From contig JAGTXZ010000009.1 in assembly GCA_018398575.1 (NCBI GenBank), positions 62,001 to 126,000 of the forward strand: a DNA stretch of 64,000 bases, read 5' to 3'. A program made the position numbers and the translations under genes. Position 1 is the first letter of the stretch. The number at the start of each line of letters is the position of its first letter. The DNA comes from Ampelomyces quisqualis. Its lineage: Eukaryota; Ascomycota; Dothideomycetes; Pleosporales; Phaeosphaeriaceae. Shown in pieces: positions 33,456 through 45,336 of the stretch. The notes under the pieces were generated by a model that saw only the letters and a list, made by a program, of their open reading frames with translations, did no database searches and was not told the DNA's origin.

Positions 33456-36400
33456 TTACATGATGGCACAGTTCTCCTCCTGCTGCTTTTGATTTGTCCG
33501 ACTAAGACGTTCGCGCTTCATTTGTACTTTGGGCCCCCCGCGCTTCAACTCTTCAAGTCTTTCTTGTGCTTTTGGGAATTTATATGCTGTGATATGATTA
33601 GCACATGTCCTTGCCTATTCACGTCAAGTGGAGGAGATGTGCACTTACAAGCCGCTCTTCCATACCACCTCTTGGCCTCCTCCAAGCTGCGCGGACAGCC
33701 TATGCCGACTTCAGTAAAATAGCCCATGGCGAATAGGGCCTTGGGCAACGGCGGCTCTGCACAAGCTGCTTTGCGAGCCCAGAGGTATGCTTCGGTGTCG
33801 CTTTGTTCGAGAATGCCGGTGGTGCCGGTCAAGTACCAGCCTGAGAGTGCGAGTTCACTTTGATGTTCTTCCTGTGCAGCTGCACGGGTGTACCAAGAGA
33901 TACTCGTTCGCGCGTCGATCGGGCAACCTAGTAAGCCGTACTCATAGGCCTGGCCCAGGCGGAATTGCGAGAACTTGTAGTTAAGATCAGCGGCTTGGTG
34001 GAAAAGCTGGAGCGCGTATGCTTCGTCTTGAATGATGCGCTGATTGCCAGTCGAGTCTTCGTAAATGAGACCAAGCTCGTGAAGTGCATGAGGGTTGTCT
34101 CGATCGGCACGTTCGGCAGCCCGCTTGAGCATGTTGATGGCCTCGCCAAAATTCTTCTGCTGGCCAAGAAGTCCCTTGAGGAGGATCATGCCCATTTTGT
34201 ACTGGGCGGGTGTGTCACCAAGTGCTGCCGCTCGTCGATACCACTGCACCGCTTTGAGTGGATCTCGCTTCGTGCCGCCGCCCTCTTCGTGGCCCATCTC
34301 ACAACATACGGCGGTTCGGTACGCACTCGCACCGTGCCCACCCTTTGCAGCTGATTGGTACAAGCTGAATGCTTCCTTGGTGTCCACCTGCATGCCTGAC
34401 AGGCCCTGGCCGTAGCAATCTGCGAGGAAGAACATTGCGTCTGGGTAACCATTTGCAACCAATTTTTTCAGCGTCTTGTGTCCTTCCATGATGTACTTCT
34501 CGCGGTTCTTGTTCCGTGTTCGGGAATCGGCCGTTCCTCCTTCATCTGCAAGAACGCTAGATGCTTCTATGAGTTTCTTCGCAAGCAGTAAGCCAGTTAC
34601 ATTGTCGGCTGGATTGGCTTTCAAAGTGCTCCGGAGGCGGTTCAGTTCATCATGAGTCACTGGATGATGCGGGACACTTTGTCTCTTGGCATCTGACTGC
34701 TGGCTTTCGTAGCTCGCACGCGACGCATCACTGTTGTAGTGTCGAATAGGCGGTGGTCTTGCGGTCTGGGGTGGTTGGGCATGTGTTGATGGCAGTTGGT
34801 GTTGACCTTGCTGTCTTAGTCCTGCTCGTACTGGCGCAGGGTGAGCTGGTAGGCCATCTGGGTTTGATAGGGGCTGGGCAGTCCCTGGTCGTCGACCCAA
34901 GGGGTCGCTAAGCATGCGTCCGGGCGCAGGTGCTGCTGTGCCGGGTCTTGTAATTGGGATTCCAGAGTGCATGGGTGACGGGCCGTTCCTCGCGGTGTGC
35001 ATTGGTGGCTCTGAATAGGCAGACTCGTTGGAATACATTCTCTGCGCTGGTGGTGGCTGTCGAGCATACCGCGGGTCCATGTTGGGCTGATGGCCTTGAG
35101 TGTAGGGCTGAGGCGGTGGTCGCTGCACACCATCGCTGGACATGCCCCGAGACGGTGCTGCTCGTCCTCTGGGATCATTGGGCAGAGTGTTCTGGCCGTC
35201 AAACCCGGTGTTCGCTCGTGGCAGGCCAGGCATGGGAGGGGCGTCTACAGGCGTTTCATGGACACGGTTAGAATACTGCGCGTGTAGATCAGGCTGTGAG
35301 CGACTCCGCAAAGCTAGCTGATGGAACTGTTGGGGAGGATGCGCCTCTACTGCGCTGGCTGGTTGACGCATGTCATTCAGGGGGCGGTGTGAAGTCTCCG
35401 GAATCAAATGGTCGTCTATCGAATCGCCTCTTCGACGGTTGTTGTTCGTGTCGGGGATCGCATCAAAGTCGGGCATGTCAATATTCGAGGCCACGCTTTT
35501 GCGCGCAGTATCCTCGCCATAGTAATCGTCGTAGAAGTCGTCTATCTCTTCATGAGGAGGTTGCTGAGGCGGATTCTGATATTGCGGTTCGTGCGAAGGT
35601 TGCGAGGATGGCATTTGCGGCATCGGAGGCCTTTGCTGCAGCGGTCCCGGTTGCGGGTTTCGTGTTCCTCCGGCCGTAGATGGTCTGGGTGCCATGTACG
35701 TGTGTGATGACACGTCGTAGTATCCTGGGGCAGCGCGGGGCTCTACAAAGTGGTCCTGGGCGTCGTAGCCTCTTCCTTGCCCACCACTAGGTAGACTCTG
35801 CGGCATCGTCGCCGACCTCTGCGTGTTTGCGCCAAATGCTCGCTGCGAGGGGGAGATGGGGTCGGACGGGCGGCGGGGCGGCAGAGCGCGAGCACCTTCG
35901 AGGTTCGTTGGTGGTGGTCTTTGCTTGGGCAGCGGGCGATTCGGAGGCTGGCGCGGGTTGTTTGCTTGTCCTTCAAACTGGCCCGAATCCTGCCTTCCAC
36001 TGGACGCAGGCATTGGCCGCTGGGGGGCGCGGTGCTGCTGGTGCGCAGGCGGATCTGTGGGTGGCGATGCCTGCATCCTCTCGGGACCTCGCCGTGGTTC
36101 GCTGACCCTCATCTGCGACATGGCGTGCTCCATGTTCTCTTGCGGGGGCGGCGGGGGCGGCGGGGGCTGCTTCTTCGTGGGGAACGTCGGAAACGGATTG
36201 TCTTGCGGCATCTTCTTGGGGGTCACGGGGTTCAGCAGAGAGCGGTCGAGGCCTGTACCCGTCCATCAGCAGTACTTCTTTCCGCGCTAGACTGGAAGGG
36301 CAACATACCAGGCGGCCTCAGTCCCCCTCTGGCTGGCGGCTGCGCGGGCGGCGCGCCATTCCCGCGTGCTGACGGCCTGCTTCTTGGCTCCGGCCGCGGT

Positions 36401-36783
36401 GCTGGCTGATGCTCCTGCGCGTGGTAGGTCTGCTGTTGCGGCGGGGGTCTTCGGCGATGCATGTCGCTGTACTGATGGTGCTGCTGCGGCTGTACCCATC
36501 GGCCCTGCTGGTCGTAGTAGCCGTCATCGTACTGCTCGTAGCCTCCCTGGTCGTGGCCGTGGTCGTAATATTGCGCGTCGTACTGGCTATCATAGTCCTG
36601 GTGCTGTTGTTGCTGCCGGTGCTGGTGCTGTCGTGACGGTCCTTGGTCGTAGAATTGCTGCTGCTGCGACGGGCCTTGGTCGTAGTATTGCTGCTGTCGT
36701 GACGGTCCCTGGTCGTAGTATGGCTGCTGCTGCTGCTGCTGCTGCTGCGGATAGCTGTCGTACTGCTGTTGCTGGTAGGCCAT
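33456..36783 (-). CDS. chs4: Chs4/Skt5-like chitin synthase activator with Sel1 repeats and CAAX box
   Basis: Exons 36783-36309, 36252-33649 and 33586-33456 give 1069 residues. The N-terminus is Gln/Tyr-rich with repeated YDQGPSRQQQ, then a long Pro-rich disordered part. From about residue 700 come Sel1-type repeats (GHKTLKKLVANGYPDAMFF; AFSLYQSAAKGGHGASAY; AVQWYRRAAALGDTPAQY; AINMLKRAAERADRDNPHA). Skt5/Chs4 recruits and activates class IV chitin synthase at the bud neck or septum. Splicing the last intron yields a C-terminus ending Cys-Ala-Ile-Met, a CAAX prenylation signal like the yeast CVIM. Retaining that intron removes the signal. Confidence 0.93.
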
Positions 36784-37465
36784 GGCGGCGGTATCGGGTC
36801 AAGCCACGGCAGTGTGTGGGTGAAGAAGCGGAGAACTGCTGCGCGAAGGATTACATGCCCGCAAGACTTTGAAGTTTGAACTTGGCAGGCTTGTTGTGGT
36901 CGATGAACGGGGCCACAGGCGGGCACCGCGACGTTAGGCTAGCCGTTTCACACCGGCACCTTGCACCCTGCTTCGATATTAGATAATGACATGGCAAATC
37001 TCGCGACCTGAGCAACGTGGTGCAAATGCATCGTAGAACCCTGTCTCTTGCAGATGGGCGAGATGCGTTCCGTTTGAACAAAATTCATCTTCATTATGGC
37101 GCATGATGGTGAGGGCCCTCATCCAACCTCTGGCTTCACACACCCGCGCATCCTCTACGCATCCGTTTACATCAACCAGCTTCCACACCAGAAGAGTCGC
37201 AGAGCCGCTCAGATCAGCTCAGATCGCCCCACCTCACCCCACTATCGGATCTCCTCGAATCGTGGCAGTGAAGCTGGTGTGGTGGCGCATGCAGAGCGCT
37301 AGCCGAATCTCTCACGCTTGCAATCATCGTCGACTCGGTGACCTGCACGATCCAACAACACCTTCGCAGCCACAGGCCTGGACTCGACCACCAGCGAGAT
37401 TACCACCCGCCGAGTCACAGCAACCCGCACGTCATTGCTGCAATAGAAGCACCAAGCCAGACAAG
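36784..37465. promoter_or_regulatory. Divergent promoter region, chs4 / cbp4
   Basis: A 680-bp segment between two divergent genes should hold both promoters. A small direct repeat CAGATCAGCTCAGATC is visible near 37210. No coding frame has family-like sequence. Confidence 0.4.
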
Positions 37466-37991
37466 ATGCCTTCCATGCAGACGTACATCAAAGCCATGAC
37501 AGGGTTCGTTCCGAGCCAGCCCTCGAAACTCAAGTTTTTATACTCAGTGTCGACAGAGGCGCAATCCTGGTTATAGGCGGACCCGCCTTGGTCATGTGGG
37601 TCACGCCTACACAGGAGGAGATATTCCAGGTAGGGCCTCGCCGCATGCGGTGAATCAATTCTTACCCATGTCAGCGCTACAGTCCAGAGCTCCAGAAGAA
37701 GGCTCTAGCCAGGCGAGAGCAGACTCAGCAGGATTTTGAGAACTTCACCAAGCAATTGAAAGAGGCGTCGCGGTCCGACAAGCCGAGTAGGTTCTTCCAC
37801 GCGCGGCTCGACACGTGACGCGCGGAGCAGATGCACATGTACTGATCGAGACAGTCTGGACTGCGCAAAAGGAAATCGACGCGAAGCGCTCCGAAGACGA
37901 GCAGGAGAGAAAAAGGGCAGAGCGCGATGCCTACGCTGCAGAGTCGAGGAGGCGACAGGCTGAAGTCAGAGCGAGCACCGAGTCATCGTGA
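37466..37991 (+). CDS. cbp4: Cytochrome b assembly factor Cbp4
   Basis: Four small exons (37466-37503, 37557-37629, 37675-37786, 37855-37991) encode 119 residues. It reads MPSMQTYIKAMTGGAILVIGGPALVMWVTP, shown here in parts: a short basic N-terminus, one membrane helix, then VTPTQEEIFQRYSPELQKK, KQLKEASRSDKP and IWTAQKE. Cbp4 helps the Cbp3-Cbp6 complex load cytochrome b into complex III at the mitochondrial inner membrane. The tail is a charged helix. An acceptor four bases after the expected CAG would change one Gly only; the chosen one gives TGGAILV. Length is normal. Confidence 0.9.
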
Positions 37992-38255
37992 GGCCTGTTG
38001 CCGGCTGCCTTCTCCCATGTGTACTATTATCACGACCACGTTTGCACAAATCTACGCTTTCCGCATGAATGGATGCTTGCACCGAGGGACGGTCCTACCA
38101 ATGCGAAGGCTCCTGTTCGGGGCATGTCCCCCCAACACATGGGGAAAGCTGCTGCGTCTCCAAATCATGTGACTTCGTGATTCGCGCCTAGCATCGTGCG
38201 AGCTCCAGCCACTCGTCCAACACGAGTCACGACGCTTCACCCCACCACGCACCCA

Positions 38256-41149
38256 ATGACCAGCGATGCACACGCCCCCGTGAAGCTCTCGCTGCCTCTT
38301 GTACCATGCCCACCACAGGTTGAGCTCGCACCGCAAGGCCACTAATGCCATGATAGGAATTCCAACAGGACATCTTCAATGAGCTGCGCGAGGAAGATGA
38401 GCTCGTCGTCCTCGCGCGCGGCCTCGGCCTGCTGCGCATCGTCACGAACCTCCTCCACTCGTACGACGCCGCCGGGAACAACCTCATTCTGCTCGTCGGA
38501 GCCGACGACCGCGAGAACGTGTGGATTGGCGAGGCGTTGGCGGAGCACGCGGCTGTCAGCAATGCGCCCAAATGCCGAGGACTGAGTCTGGTCAACACCG
38601 ACTTGATGAGCGTCGGCACGCGTGAGAAGATGTACGCCCAGGGCGGCATTTTCAGCATAACGTCGCGCATCCTGATTGTTGACTTCCTGTCGGGCTTACT
38701 GAACCCAGACACGGTGACGGGCATGGTGGTGCTGCACGCCGACAAGGTCGTCGCCACGTCTCTCGAGGCGTTTATTCTGCGCATATACCGACAGAAGAAC
38801 AAGGCCGGCTTTCTAAAGGCCTTCTCGGACACGCCGGAGCCGTTCACGACGGGCTTCGCGCCGCTCACCAACATGATGAAGAATTTATTCTTGCAGAAGC
38901 CTGCGCTGTACCCCAGATTCCACGTCGCCGTGGCAAATTCACTGGAAGGCCGGAAGAAGGCAGAAGTCATCGAGCTGGAAGTGCCCATGACGGATGCGAT
39001 GCAGGACATACAAAACGCCGTGCTGGAATGTGTCGAGGCCAGCATCAGCGAGCTCAAGAAGGCCAACCCAGGTCTTGACGTCGAGGACTGGACCATCGAC
39101 AGTGCGCTGCACAAGAACTTTGACCAGATTATCCGACGGCAACTGGATCCCGTCTGGCACCGAACGACATTCAAGACACGCCAGGTCGTGCGAGATCTCT
39201 CCCTCCTTCGATCCATTCTGCACGCTCTCCTCACCTACGATGCCATCAGCTTCAACAAGTACCTTGATACCGTACTGGCAGCATCGCAACCTCCACCCGG
39301 CTCCACGAAACAGAACCAGTCGCCATGGCTATTCCTCGATGCAGCAGACACCATCTTCACCACTGCCAAGCGGAGAGTCTACACTGGAAAAGTTTCCCAT
39401 GCCGACTTGGCCAACACTTCCCATGTCGTCCCAGAGTCTCTCGAACCAGTTTTGGAAGAATTTCCCAAGTGGAATCAGCTTGCCGAAATTCTCCAGGAGA
39501 TTGAGCAGGATGCGTATTTCAACCCGACACCGCAAGACACATCGAACGGGTCTATACTCGTCATGTGTGGTGATCAAGGCACGTGTTCCCAACTCAGGGA
39601 GTATCTCCAGACTATGTACGTTATGCCCGAAGCTGGTGCTGAAGACGACAAGGGCGAGAACGAGCCATCTGCGCGATTTATGATGCGCCGCAAACTGCGA
39701 AACTATCTCACGTGGAAGCGTGATTTCAGCAAGGTCAGTGCAGCGCTCTTCTCGGAGAATCAGAAGGCGATCAACAACAGCAACGACAAGACAGTCCAAA
39801 GTGGCATGAAGCAAACGTCAGGCAAGCCTCCACCCAATAAGCGGCGACGTATGCGTGGTGGAGGCAATTCAGGCGCCGGTCCTTCTCGAGCAGACACTGG
39901 GGCCACCCGCACGGCTGGAGACAAAGACGCACATATCGCCAGTCTCATGGCGGAACTACAGCCCACCGAGCTCGAGGCGGCTCAGAAGCCCGGTGAGATT
40001 GGGTATGACCCCCTCGACAACATGGAATCATACTACGAGCTTTTCGACACCAACTCCCTCATCATTGTACACCCCTACTCCGGTGACCTCGACGAGCATA
40101 TTCTAGAAGAGACGAAACCGCGCTACATCATCATGTACGAGCCCGACGCCGCCTTCATCCGACGCGTCGAAGTCTACCGCTCTAGCCACAGCGACCGCAC
40201 CGTGAAAGTATTCTTCATGTACTACGGCGGCAGCGTCGAAGAACAACGGTACCTCTCAGCCGTGCGCCGCGAAAAAGACGCCTTCACCCGCCTGATCAAA
40301 GAACGCGCCAACATGGCACTCACCCTCAACACAAACGCCAATCTCGCCCCTGAAGAATCGTTCCTCCGCACAATCAACACGAGGATAGCAGGTGGCGGCC
40401 GTCTCGCTGCCTCAACCGAACCACCGCGTGTAGTCGTCGATGTGCGGGAATTCCGATCTAGCCTACCCTCCCTCCTACACGGCCGCGCAATGGTCATCGT
40501 GCCCTGCATGCTCACGGTAGGCGACTATGTCCTCACCCCGCAAATCTGCATCGAACGCAAATCCGTGCGCGACCTAATCGGTTCTTTCGCCAACGGCCGC
40601 TTATTCAACCAAGTCGAGTCCATGCAAGAACACTACAAGCACCCCATGCTCCTGATTGAATTCGACCAGAACAAATCCTTCACGCTCGAGCCGTTTGCCG
40701 ACTTCACCGCAACTTCAAGCACGGCCGGTCTCGCGGCGAGCCCGGATCTACAGGGCAAGCTAGTCATGCTCACGCTGGCGTTCCCGCGCCTGCGCATTAT
40801 CTGGAGTAGTTCACCCTACCAGACCGCCGACATCTTCGCGGAGCTGAAAAAACAACAAGATGAACCGGACCCCTTGAAAGCAGTGCAGTTGGGCCTCGAC
40901 CCGGAAATGCTGGGCGCCGACCAGATGCGCAGCTTCAATCAGACGAGTCAGGATATGTTGCGCGCGCTCCCTGGCGTAAATGAGAGTATCGTCATGACGC
41001 TGATGCTTAGGACGGAGAGTGTAAGGGAAGTAGCGAATCTGAGCGAGAGGGAGGTTTGTTGGTTGATTGGGACCGAGGTCGGGAGGAGGGTATGGCGGTT
41101 TTTCAATAGGAGTGTGTACGACGAGGTGGCGTTGCCGAGTTTCACATGA
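38256..41149 (+). CDS. rad1: XPF/Rad1 structure-specific DNA repair endonuclease
   Basis: Exons 38256-38300 and 38357-41149 give 945 residues; the splice joins KLSLPL to EFQQDIFNELREEDEL. The first half is the degenerate SF2 helicase-like part (GIFSITSRILIVDFLSG). The ERCC4 nuclease follows: VVVDVREFRSSLPS, GDYVLTPQICIERKSVRDL with catalytic Glu748, Arg749, Lys750 and Asp754. Two C-terminal helix-hairpin-helix segments start with LRALPGVNESIVMTLM. With Rad10/ERCC1 it cuts 5' of lesions in nucleotide excision repair and at recombination intermediates. Length matches fungal orthologs. A disordered linker (about 490-560, KRRRMRGGG) carries a basic nuclear signal. Confidence 0.96.
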
Positions 41150-41420
41150 TGGCCAAGGCAGGAGAAGGAGTGGAGGATAATGAGGAAATGTAGTAGAATT
41201 CGCTCCCATGTGCTCGCTGCGGATCATGCATCTCAGGTGTGTGTGTTTGTGCGTGTGTTTCTAAATCATCTCCTCTGCCTACTTGACCGCCACTCATCCG
41301 CCCGCTCGCAAGAAGCAGCATTTGAGCCGCCCAGCCCTCTAACAGCTGCGCATGAGCCATGGTGAGGTTTTTCAAAAAAAAAAGCCGGAGCAGCATGGCG
41401 GACCACTCTTCCACAGCCCT

Positions 41421-41833
41421 CTAAATATCGTCTATATCAATCTCCTTCTTGCCGCCCTCGGCCTCGTCCGACTCGCTGTCGTCGCGGTCCTCGTCGAATT
41501 CGAAACCGATACCCTCGTCGCCCTGGTCGCCGTATGTGTCCGTCTCGTTGATCTTTGCGTTCTCCGGGAGTTCGCCGTATGCTTTTAATGAGCGGGCTTC
41601 GTCGGCTATATCACAATCATCAGCCACACCCACTACTACAACCTCCACACCACCTACCAGAATACTTCATAATCACATCGCCCTTTTCATCCTGGTAGTC
41701 TCGCAGCGACAACAGGATGATGTCGCCTTGGTTGATCCACACCTTCTTCCTCAGTTTTCCGCGGATATGCGCGAGGCGGCGCGCGCCGTCGAAACACTGG
41801 GCTTCAAGACGGCCGTTGCCGAGCATCTTGACG

Positions 41834-41865
<32 letters not shown>

Positions 41866-42113
41866 GACGAGTTCGCGCTTCTCGTTGTCGTTTTCGTTCT
41901 TGCCCCTACGTCGGTTCTTGCCGCCCTGTTGACTGCGTTAGTATGATGGCGTGGGTGGGGTTAGGTAAGCAAGGAGAGCGACTGCGACTGCGGGGAGGGT
42001 GACGAAGGGGTGTGTTGTAGGGCGTCATGGCGTCCGAGAGGCATAGTGGGGCAGCCCCTCCTCGACTCAGCAGGGAGAGGGGATGGACGCACCTTCCCCT
42101 TGTTCTTAGGCAT
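41421..42113 (-). CDS. tif11: Translation initiation factor eIF1A
   Basis: Exons 42113-42093, 41925-41658 and 41605-41421 give 157 residues. The tiny first exon encodes MPKNKGK, and the splice continues GGKNRRRGKNEND. The OB fold follows: EYAQVVKMLGNGRLEAQCFD, RRLAHIRGKLRKKVWINQGD and IILLSLRDYQDEKGDVIMKY. The C-terminal tail is acidic and ends KKEIDIDDI, the segment that contacts eIF5B. eIF1A stabilises the scanning 43S complex. Length is normal for fungi. It is divergent from the next gene. Confidence 0.96.
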
Positions 42114-42374
42114 CTTGTCGAGTAGTCGGGGGTTGTCTGTGTGGCTACTTGTGGGTGGGTATTTGGGGCGTGGAACAGCGACGAGGCGCGAAGTTTGTGC
42201 AAGGGCGGAGTTTGTTTCTCGCTGTGTGACTGTGGGTTGGCCTCCACGATGAGCGGCTCGGCTAGGCCATTCCGTATTAGGCCTAGCTTAGATCTATCCA
42301 TGCCTCATCCATCGTTTCGCTTTTTCATAACTTCATCACTCACGGATCTTCGCTGCACAGTCACCCACAAAGAA
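42114..42374. promoter_or_regulatory. Compact divergent promoter, eIF1A / conserved fungal protein
   Basis: Only 261 bp separate the chosen ATGs. An alternative start at 42249 for the right-hand gene would shrink this to 135 bp, which argues for the later ATG. Confidence 0.4.
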
Positions 42375-43070
42375 ATGAGTAACGTCTTCTTCCAGCTTGG
42401 AAAACTAAGATTACAGTTCTTCAAAGTCAGCTACGCAAAAGACTACCAGACGCATATCATTAACCATATTGCAACAGACGCGTCGCATCCACTGCACGAG
42501 ACGCAGAGGAGACGGGCTGCAGAGCGCAAAAGAGAGGGACTTTGGTGGCATGTGACTACCGGTGCAGATCTGACCAAGTCAAGCTGTGTGCGTTCGTGGG
42601 CTCGAAGACGTGTACGCAATGCTATTGTGGACGAACTGAAGGCACGAGGGTTCGACGAAAACGCAAAAGCCATCAAGCCCAAAATTTCCCCCACTGGAAG
42701 TCGTGCGATGGTGAACAGCGCTATTCCGGAGCTGCAAGGCAGCTTGAGGTTTCATGCGCAAGCCCCGCTCATTCCTGCAAAGTTCGTGGACGTCAGGGCA
42801 GAGGTCGGACGTACCCTCGAAGTACTTATGCAAAGTGCGTTGCGAGACCAAAGGCAGCCCATGGGTCGGCCGGACAGGAAGCCATCGGACCATCCAGATA
42901 GGATGACATGCCAGAGTAAGCCCTGGGACCGATCAGAAAGGACTCCATCTATAAAGAAGCCCTTAGAATGGTCAGACAAGGCACTGTCTCCGAAGCAGCC
43001 TATGGTTCGATTCCAAGGAAGGACGTCTCCAAGGGCACTCCCGAAAGTAACGCAAATCTCACGTGCATAA
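42375..43070 (+). CDS. Conserved fungal protein of unknown function
   Basis: A single exon encodes 231 residues from the ATG at 42375 (MSNVFFQLGKLRLQFFKVSY). The core (QTHIINHIATDASHPLHETQ; RREG-like basic helix; SCVRSWARRRVRNAIVDELKARGFD; RFHAQAPLIPAKFVDVRAEVG) resembles a protein I have seen across Dothideomycetes without a known role. The C-terminus is basic and contains imperfect repeats (MGRPDRKPSDHPDR; WDRSERTPS; LEWSDKALS). An in-frame ATG at 42249 would add 42 residues. No targeting signal is clear. Confidence 0.7.
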   Translation: MSNVFFQLGKLRLQFFKVSYAKDYQTHIINHIATDASHPLHETQRRRAAERKREGLWWHVTTGADLTKSSCVRSWARRRVRNAIVDELKARGFDENAKAIKPKISPTGSRAMVNSAIPELQGSLRFHAQAPLIPAKFVDVRAEVGRTLEVLMQSALRDQRQPMGRPDRKPSDHPDRMTCQSKPWDRSERTPSIKKPLEWSDKALSPKQPMVRFQGRTSPRALPKVTQISRA

Positions 43071-43106
43071 GTGCAGATGTGATTCTCTCGAGATCCGTAT
43101 AGGATA

Positions 43107-43886
43107 TCACATATCGTAACGCGTCCTCCGATACCAGTCCTGCCTAAAGTCTTCATGCCGCATGACCAAGGCGCGTTGACATTCATGCAGAGCCGCAATT
43201 GTTGCCTTCTGGCCGTTATCTCTTCCTTCTTCCCAGCTTTCCCTCTGTACGGCCGGATCCATGCTCAATAGCAATTCCCATATCATTTGTCGCATGGATC
43301 GCGAAGTCTGGCGGAGAAAGTTCAGGATGAACCAGCTCAGTATCCCGCCAACGTGCATGCCGATTTCCTCGACTAGCCAGCGTACGATATCTTGGTGCCC
43401 GGAGACAACAGCGCGGAGCAAAGTTCTTCGATCGAGGTCCTTTTTGATCAGTTTCCAATGCTCGTTCTTCGGATGGCTATTGCATCCATTCTTGACCACA
43501 AGTTTGGCGAAATCCCGATCCCCACGTTCCGCTGCGATCGGCAACAACAGAATCTCGTGTCCATGGTTCCATAACCCACGGTCGTTCAACGAGTAATAAA
43601 TATCCACATTTCCGCCTCGAGCAACAGCTCGTGCAAAGACATCTCCTTGCCCCGTCCGATGACACCTTTCCAACGTCAATCCATGGACAAAAAGCAGCTT
43701 GGATGTGCTCAAATGTCCATTCCCAGCTGCATCGCGCAGCGTTACCGAGCTCAATCTTTTGAGATCCATACGAGCCAGAACGTTGCGCACAACATCATCT
43801 TGTCCGTACTTGGCCACCAGACGGACCTGATTGCTAACATACTTATAATGAGCGGTCGCATTCCACTCGAGATACTCCGCCAGCAT
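43107..43886 (-). CDS. Ankyrin-repeat-like protein, probably 5'-incomplete
   Basis: A single open exon encodes 259 residues with degenerate ankyrin units: SVTLRDAAGNGHLSTSKLLF, LPIAAERGDRDFAKLVVKNG and LLRAVVSGHQDIVRWLVEE. Upstream, 43990-43939 encodes FLDLPLVLFRNALRQ, an F-box-like opening often found on fungal ankyrin proteins. A possible intron (43938-43874, ending GCGGAG) would join it in frame to YLEWNATAHY, but no in-frame ATG precedes it. The gene may thus be truncated or have another first exon. Function unknown. Confidence 0.55.
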   Translation of the reverse strand: MLAEYLEWNATAHYKYVSNQVRLVAKYGQDDVVRNVLARMDLKRLSSVTLRDAAGNGHLSTSKLLFVHGLTLERCHRTGQGDVFARAVARGGNVDIYYSLNDRGLWNHGHEILLLPIAAERGDRDFAKLVVKNGCNSHPKNEHWKLIKKDLDRRTLLRAVVSGHQDIVRWLVEEIGMHVGGILSWFILNFLRQTSRSMRQMIWELLLSMDPAVQRESWEEGRDNGQKATIAALHECQRALVMRHEDFRQDWYRRTRYDM

Positions 43887-44456
43887 AGGCCATGAAAGCA
43901 AGGTGGTCGTGGTGGTACTTGGCTTAGTAATGCACCACCTGGCGAAGAGCGTTGCGGAATAGAACGAGCGGGAGGTCGAGGAACTTGAGTGCTGACTTGT
44001 TCTTGCGCTGATTTAAGACAAGGGGTTGTCCAATAGGTGTCCCTCGACCGGCGGGGGCGGGGCACGATGACTTTCGTTCAATCAATGACCAGGTGGTCTA
44101 CGTAATTAGCTCCATCCGTCCAAAAGTACCCTATAGCAGGTCACAAACGGACGTCAAACTAAATCAATCAATCCATCAATGCGTAGTGTGGAGTTATTTC
44201 CACCATAGCATCGATCGTGTGCACCCCCTTTTTAAAAGATGCTGTTTCTGACGTCCTACCATCGAGCTTCGTGGAAATATATCATTGCAGTTCTATGTTT
44301 GGATATACCAGGTGTTAGAGCCCCATGTCTCATTGTAGGATCGTGTCAGCCCAACCATCGTCGCGCATGGGCGGGCAAAGCATAAATCCTGGGCGTAATG
44401 ATATTGCACTCAGTGTCACCATGCACACCAAATTTCCTTGGTCAATCCGAGCCGCT
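43887..44456. other. Intergenic region with an orphan F-box-like exon
   Basis: Apart from the F-box-like stretch at 43990-43939, no coding sequence is recognised. A short simple-sequence tract AATCAATCAATCCATCAAT lies near 44162-44180. Confidence 0.4.
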
Positions 44457-45336
44457 CTAAAACTTCTCACAAGCAGGTCTCATATCCAGCTCATGCGTCC
44501 ACAGACACGGCTTCTGTCCATGCAGCCACAGATACGTCTCCCCCACCGCATCTGCACTCATCTTCTTCCCCGTCTTCTGATCTTCGCCATCGTCATCCGC
44601 AATCCCACCGTTCGCAATCGTATGCACAACATGTACGCCCTTCTCGCTCATCTCGCGCGCAAGTGTTTGCGCTAATTGACGAACCAACGCACGCCCTGCA
44701 CCGTATGCCGCGAATTGTGCGCTGCAGCGCAATGCGCCGAGAGTGCCCGTGAATATAAGTGTCTGTGGCATACATCAGTACATTGGCGAATGAGGTATAA
44801 CGAGAGAAGAGGTATTCTTACGCCCTTCTTCTCTCCACCGTCCGCCAATCCCTTGTCCCCGTGATCCTCAAACATGCGCTTCAAACTCTCCTGCGCAAAT
44901 GTAAACGCCCCGCCAACATATGTCTCGAGACTCTCTTCAAAGTCCTCGCGCGTTTCTTCCAGAAACGGTTTTTTGGTCGAGTGCTTGATGCTGTATATCG
45001 CCATGTTGAGCTTCAGACCCGCAAAGCTCGTGTGCGACTTGATGTCGCGGAATGCTTGCTCGAGAGATGCTTTGGATGTGTCGGTTGGGAAAGCTTCAAG
45101 GATGGCGGTGGGGTTGGCGGAGCGGATGGTGGAGATGGAGGATGCGATCGAGTCGGGGCGGCGGGCGAGGAGAGCGACGGCAAGGTTGCCGTGGGAGGGT
45201 GAGGAGAGAATGCGCGCAATGCCTGTGCCCTGCGTGTTTTGTTGATATTCAAGGCGGTGTTAGGTTGACTGGGCGTCTTTGGGCTTACCGTGTTGGGGCC
45301 TGCGCCGATGAGAATTGCGAGACCAGATGGTGCCAT
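44457..45336 (-). CDS. Atypical short-chain dehydrogenase/reductase
   Basis: Exons 45336-45289, 45229-44822 and 44762-44457 give 253 residues with matching phases. The N-terminus has a variant cofactor motif, ILIGAGPNTGTGIAR (9-22), split by intron 1; VALLARRPDS follows. The catalytic region reads TLIFTGTLGAL and FAAYGAGRALVRQLAQ. In the usual YxxxK motif, Lys is replaced by Arg176 after Tyr172. The C-terminus KPCLWTHELDMRP is typical of this fungal SDR group. Substrate is unknown. It is 440 bp from the NRPS-like gene and in the same direction, so a shared pathway is possible. Confidence 0.85.

Noticed and set aside
38227..39234. 335-codon open frame antisense to rad1
   Set aside because: It is a shadow of the XPF coding frame on the other strand; composition is Ser/Arg-rich and has no family likeness.
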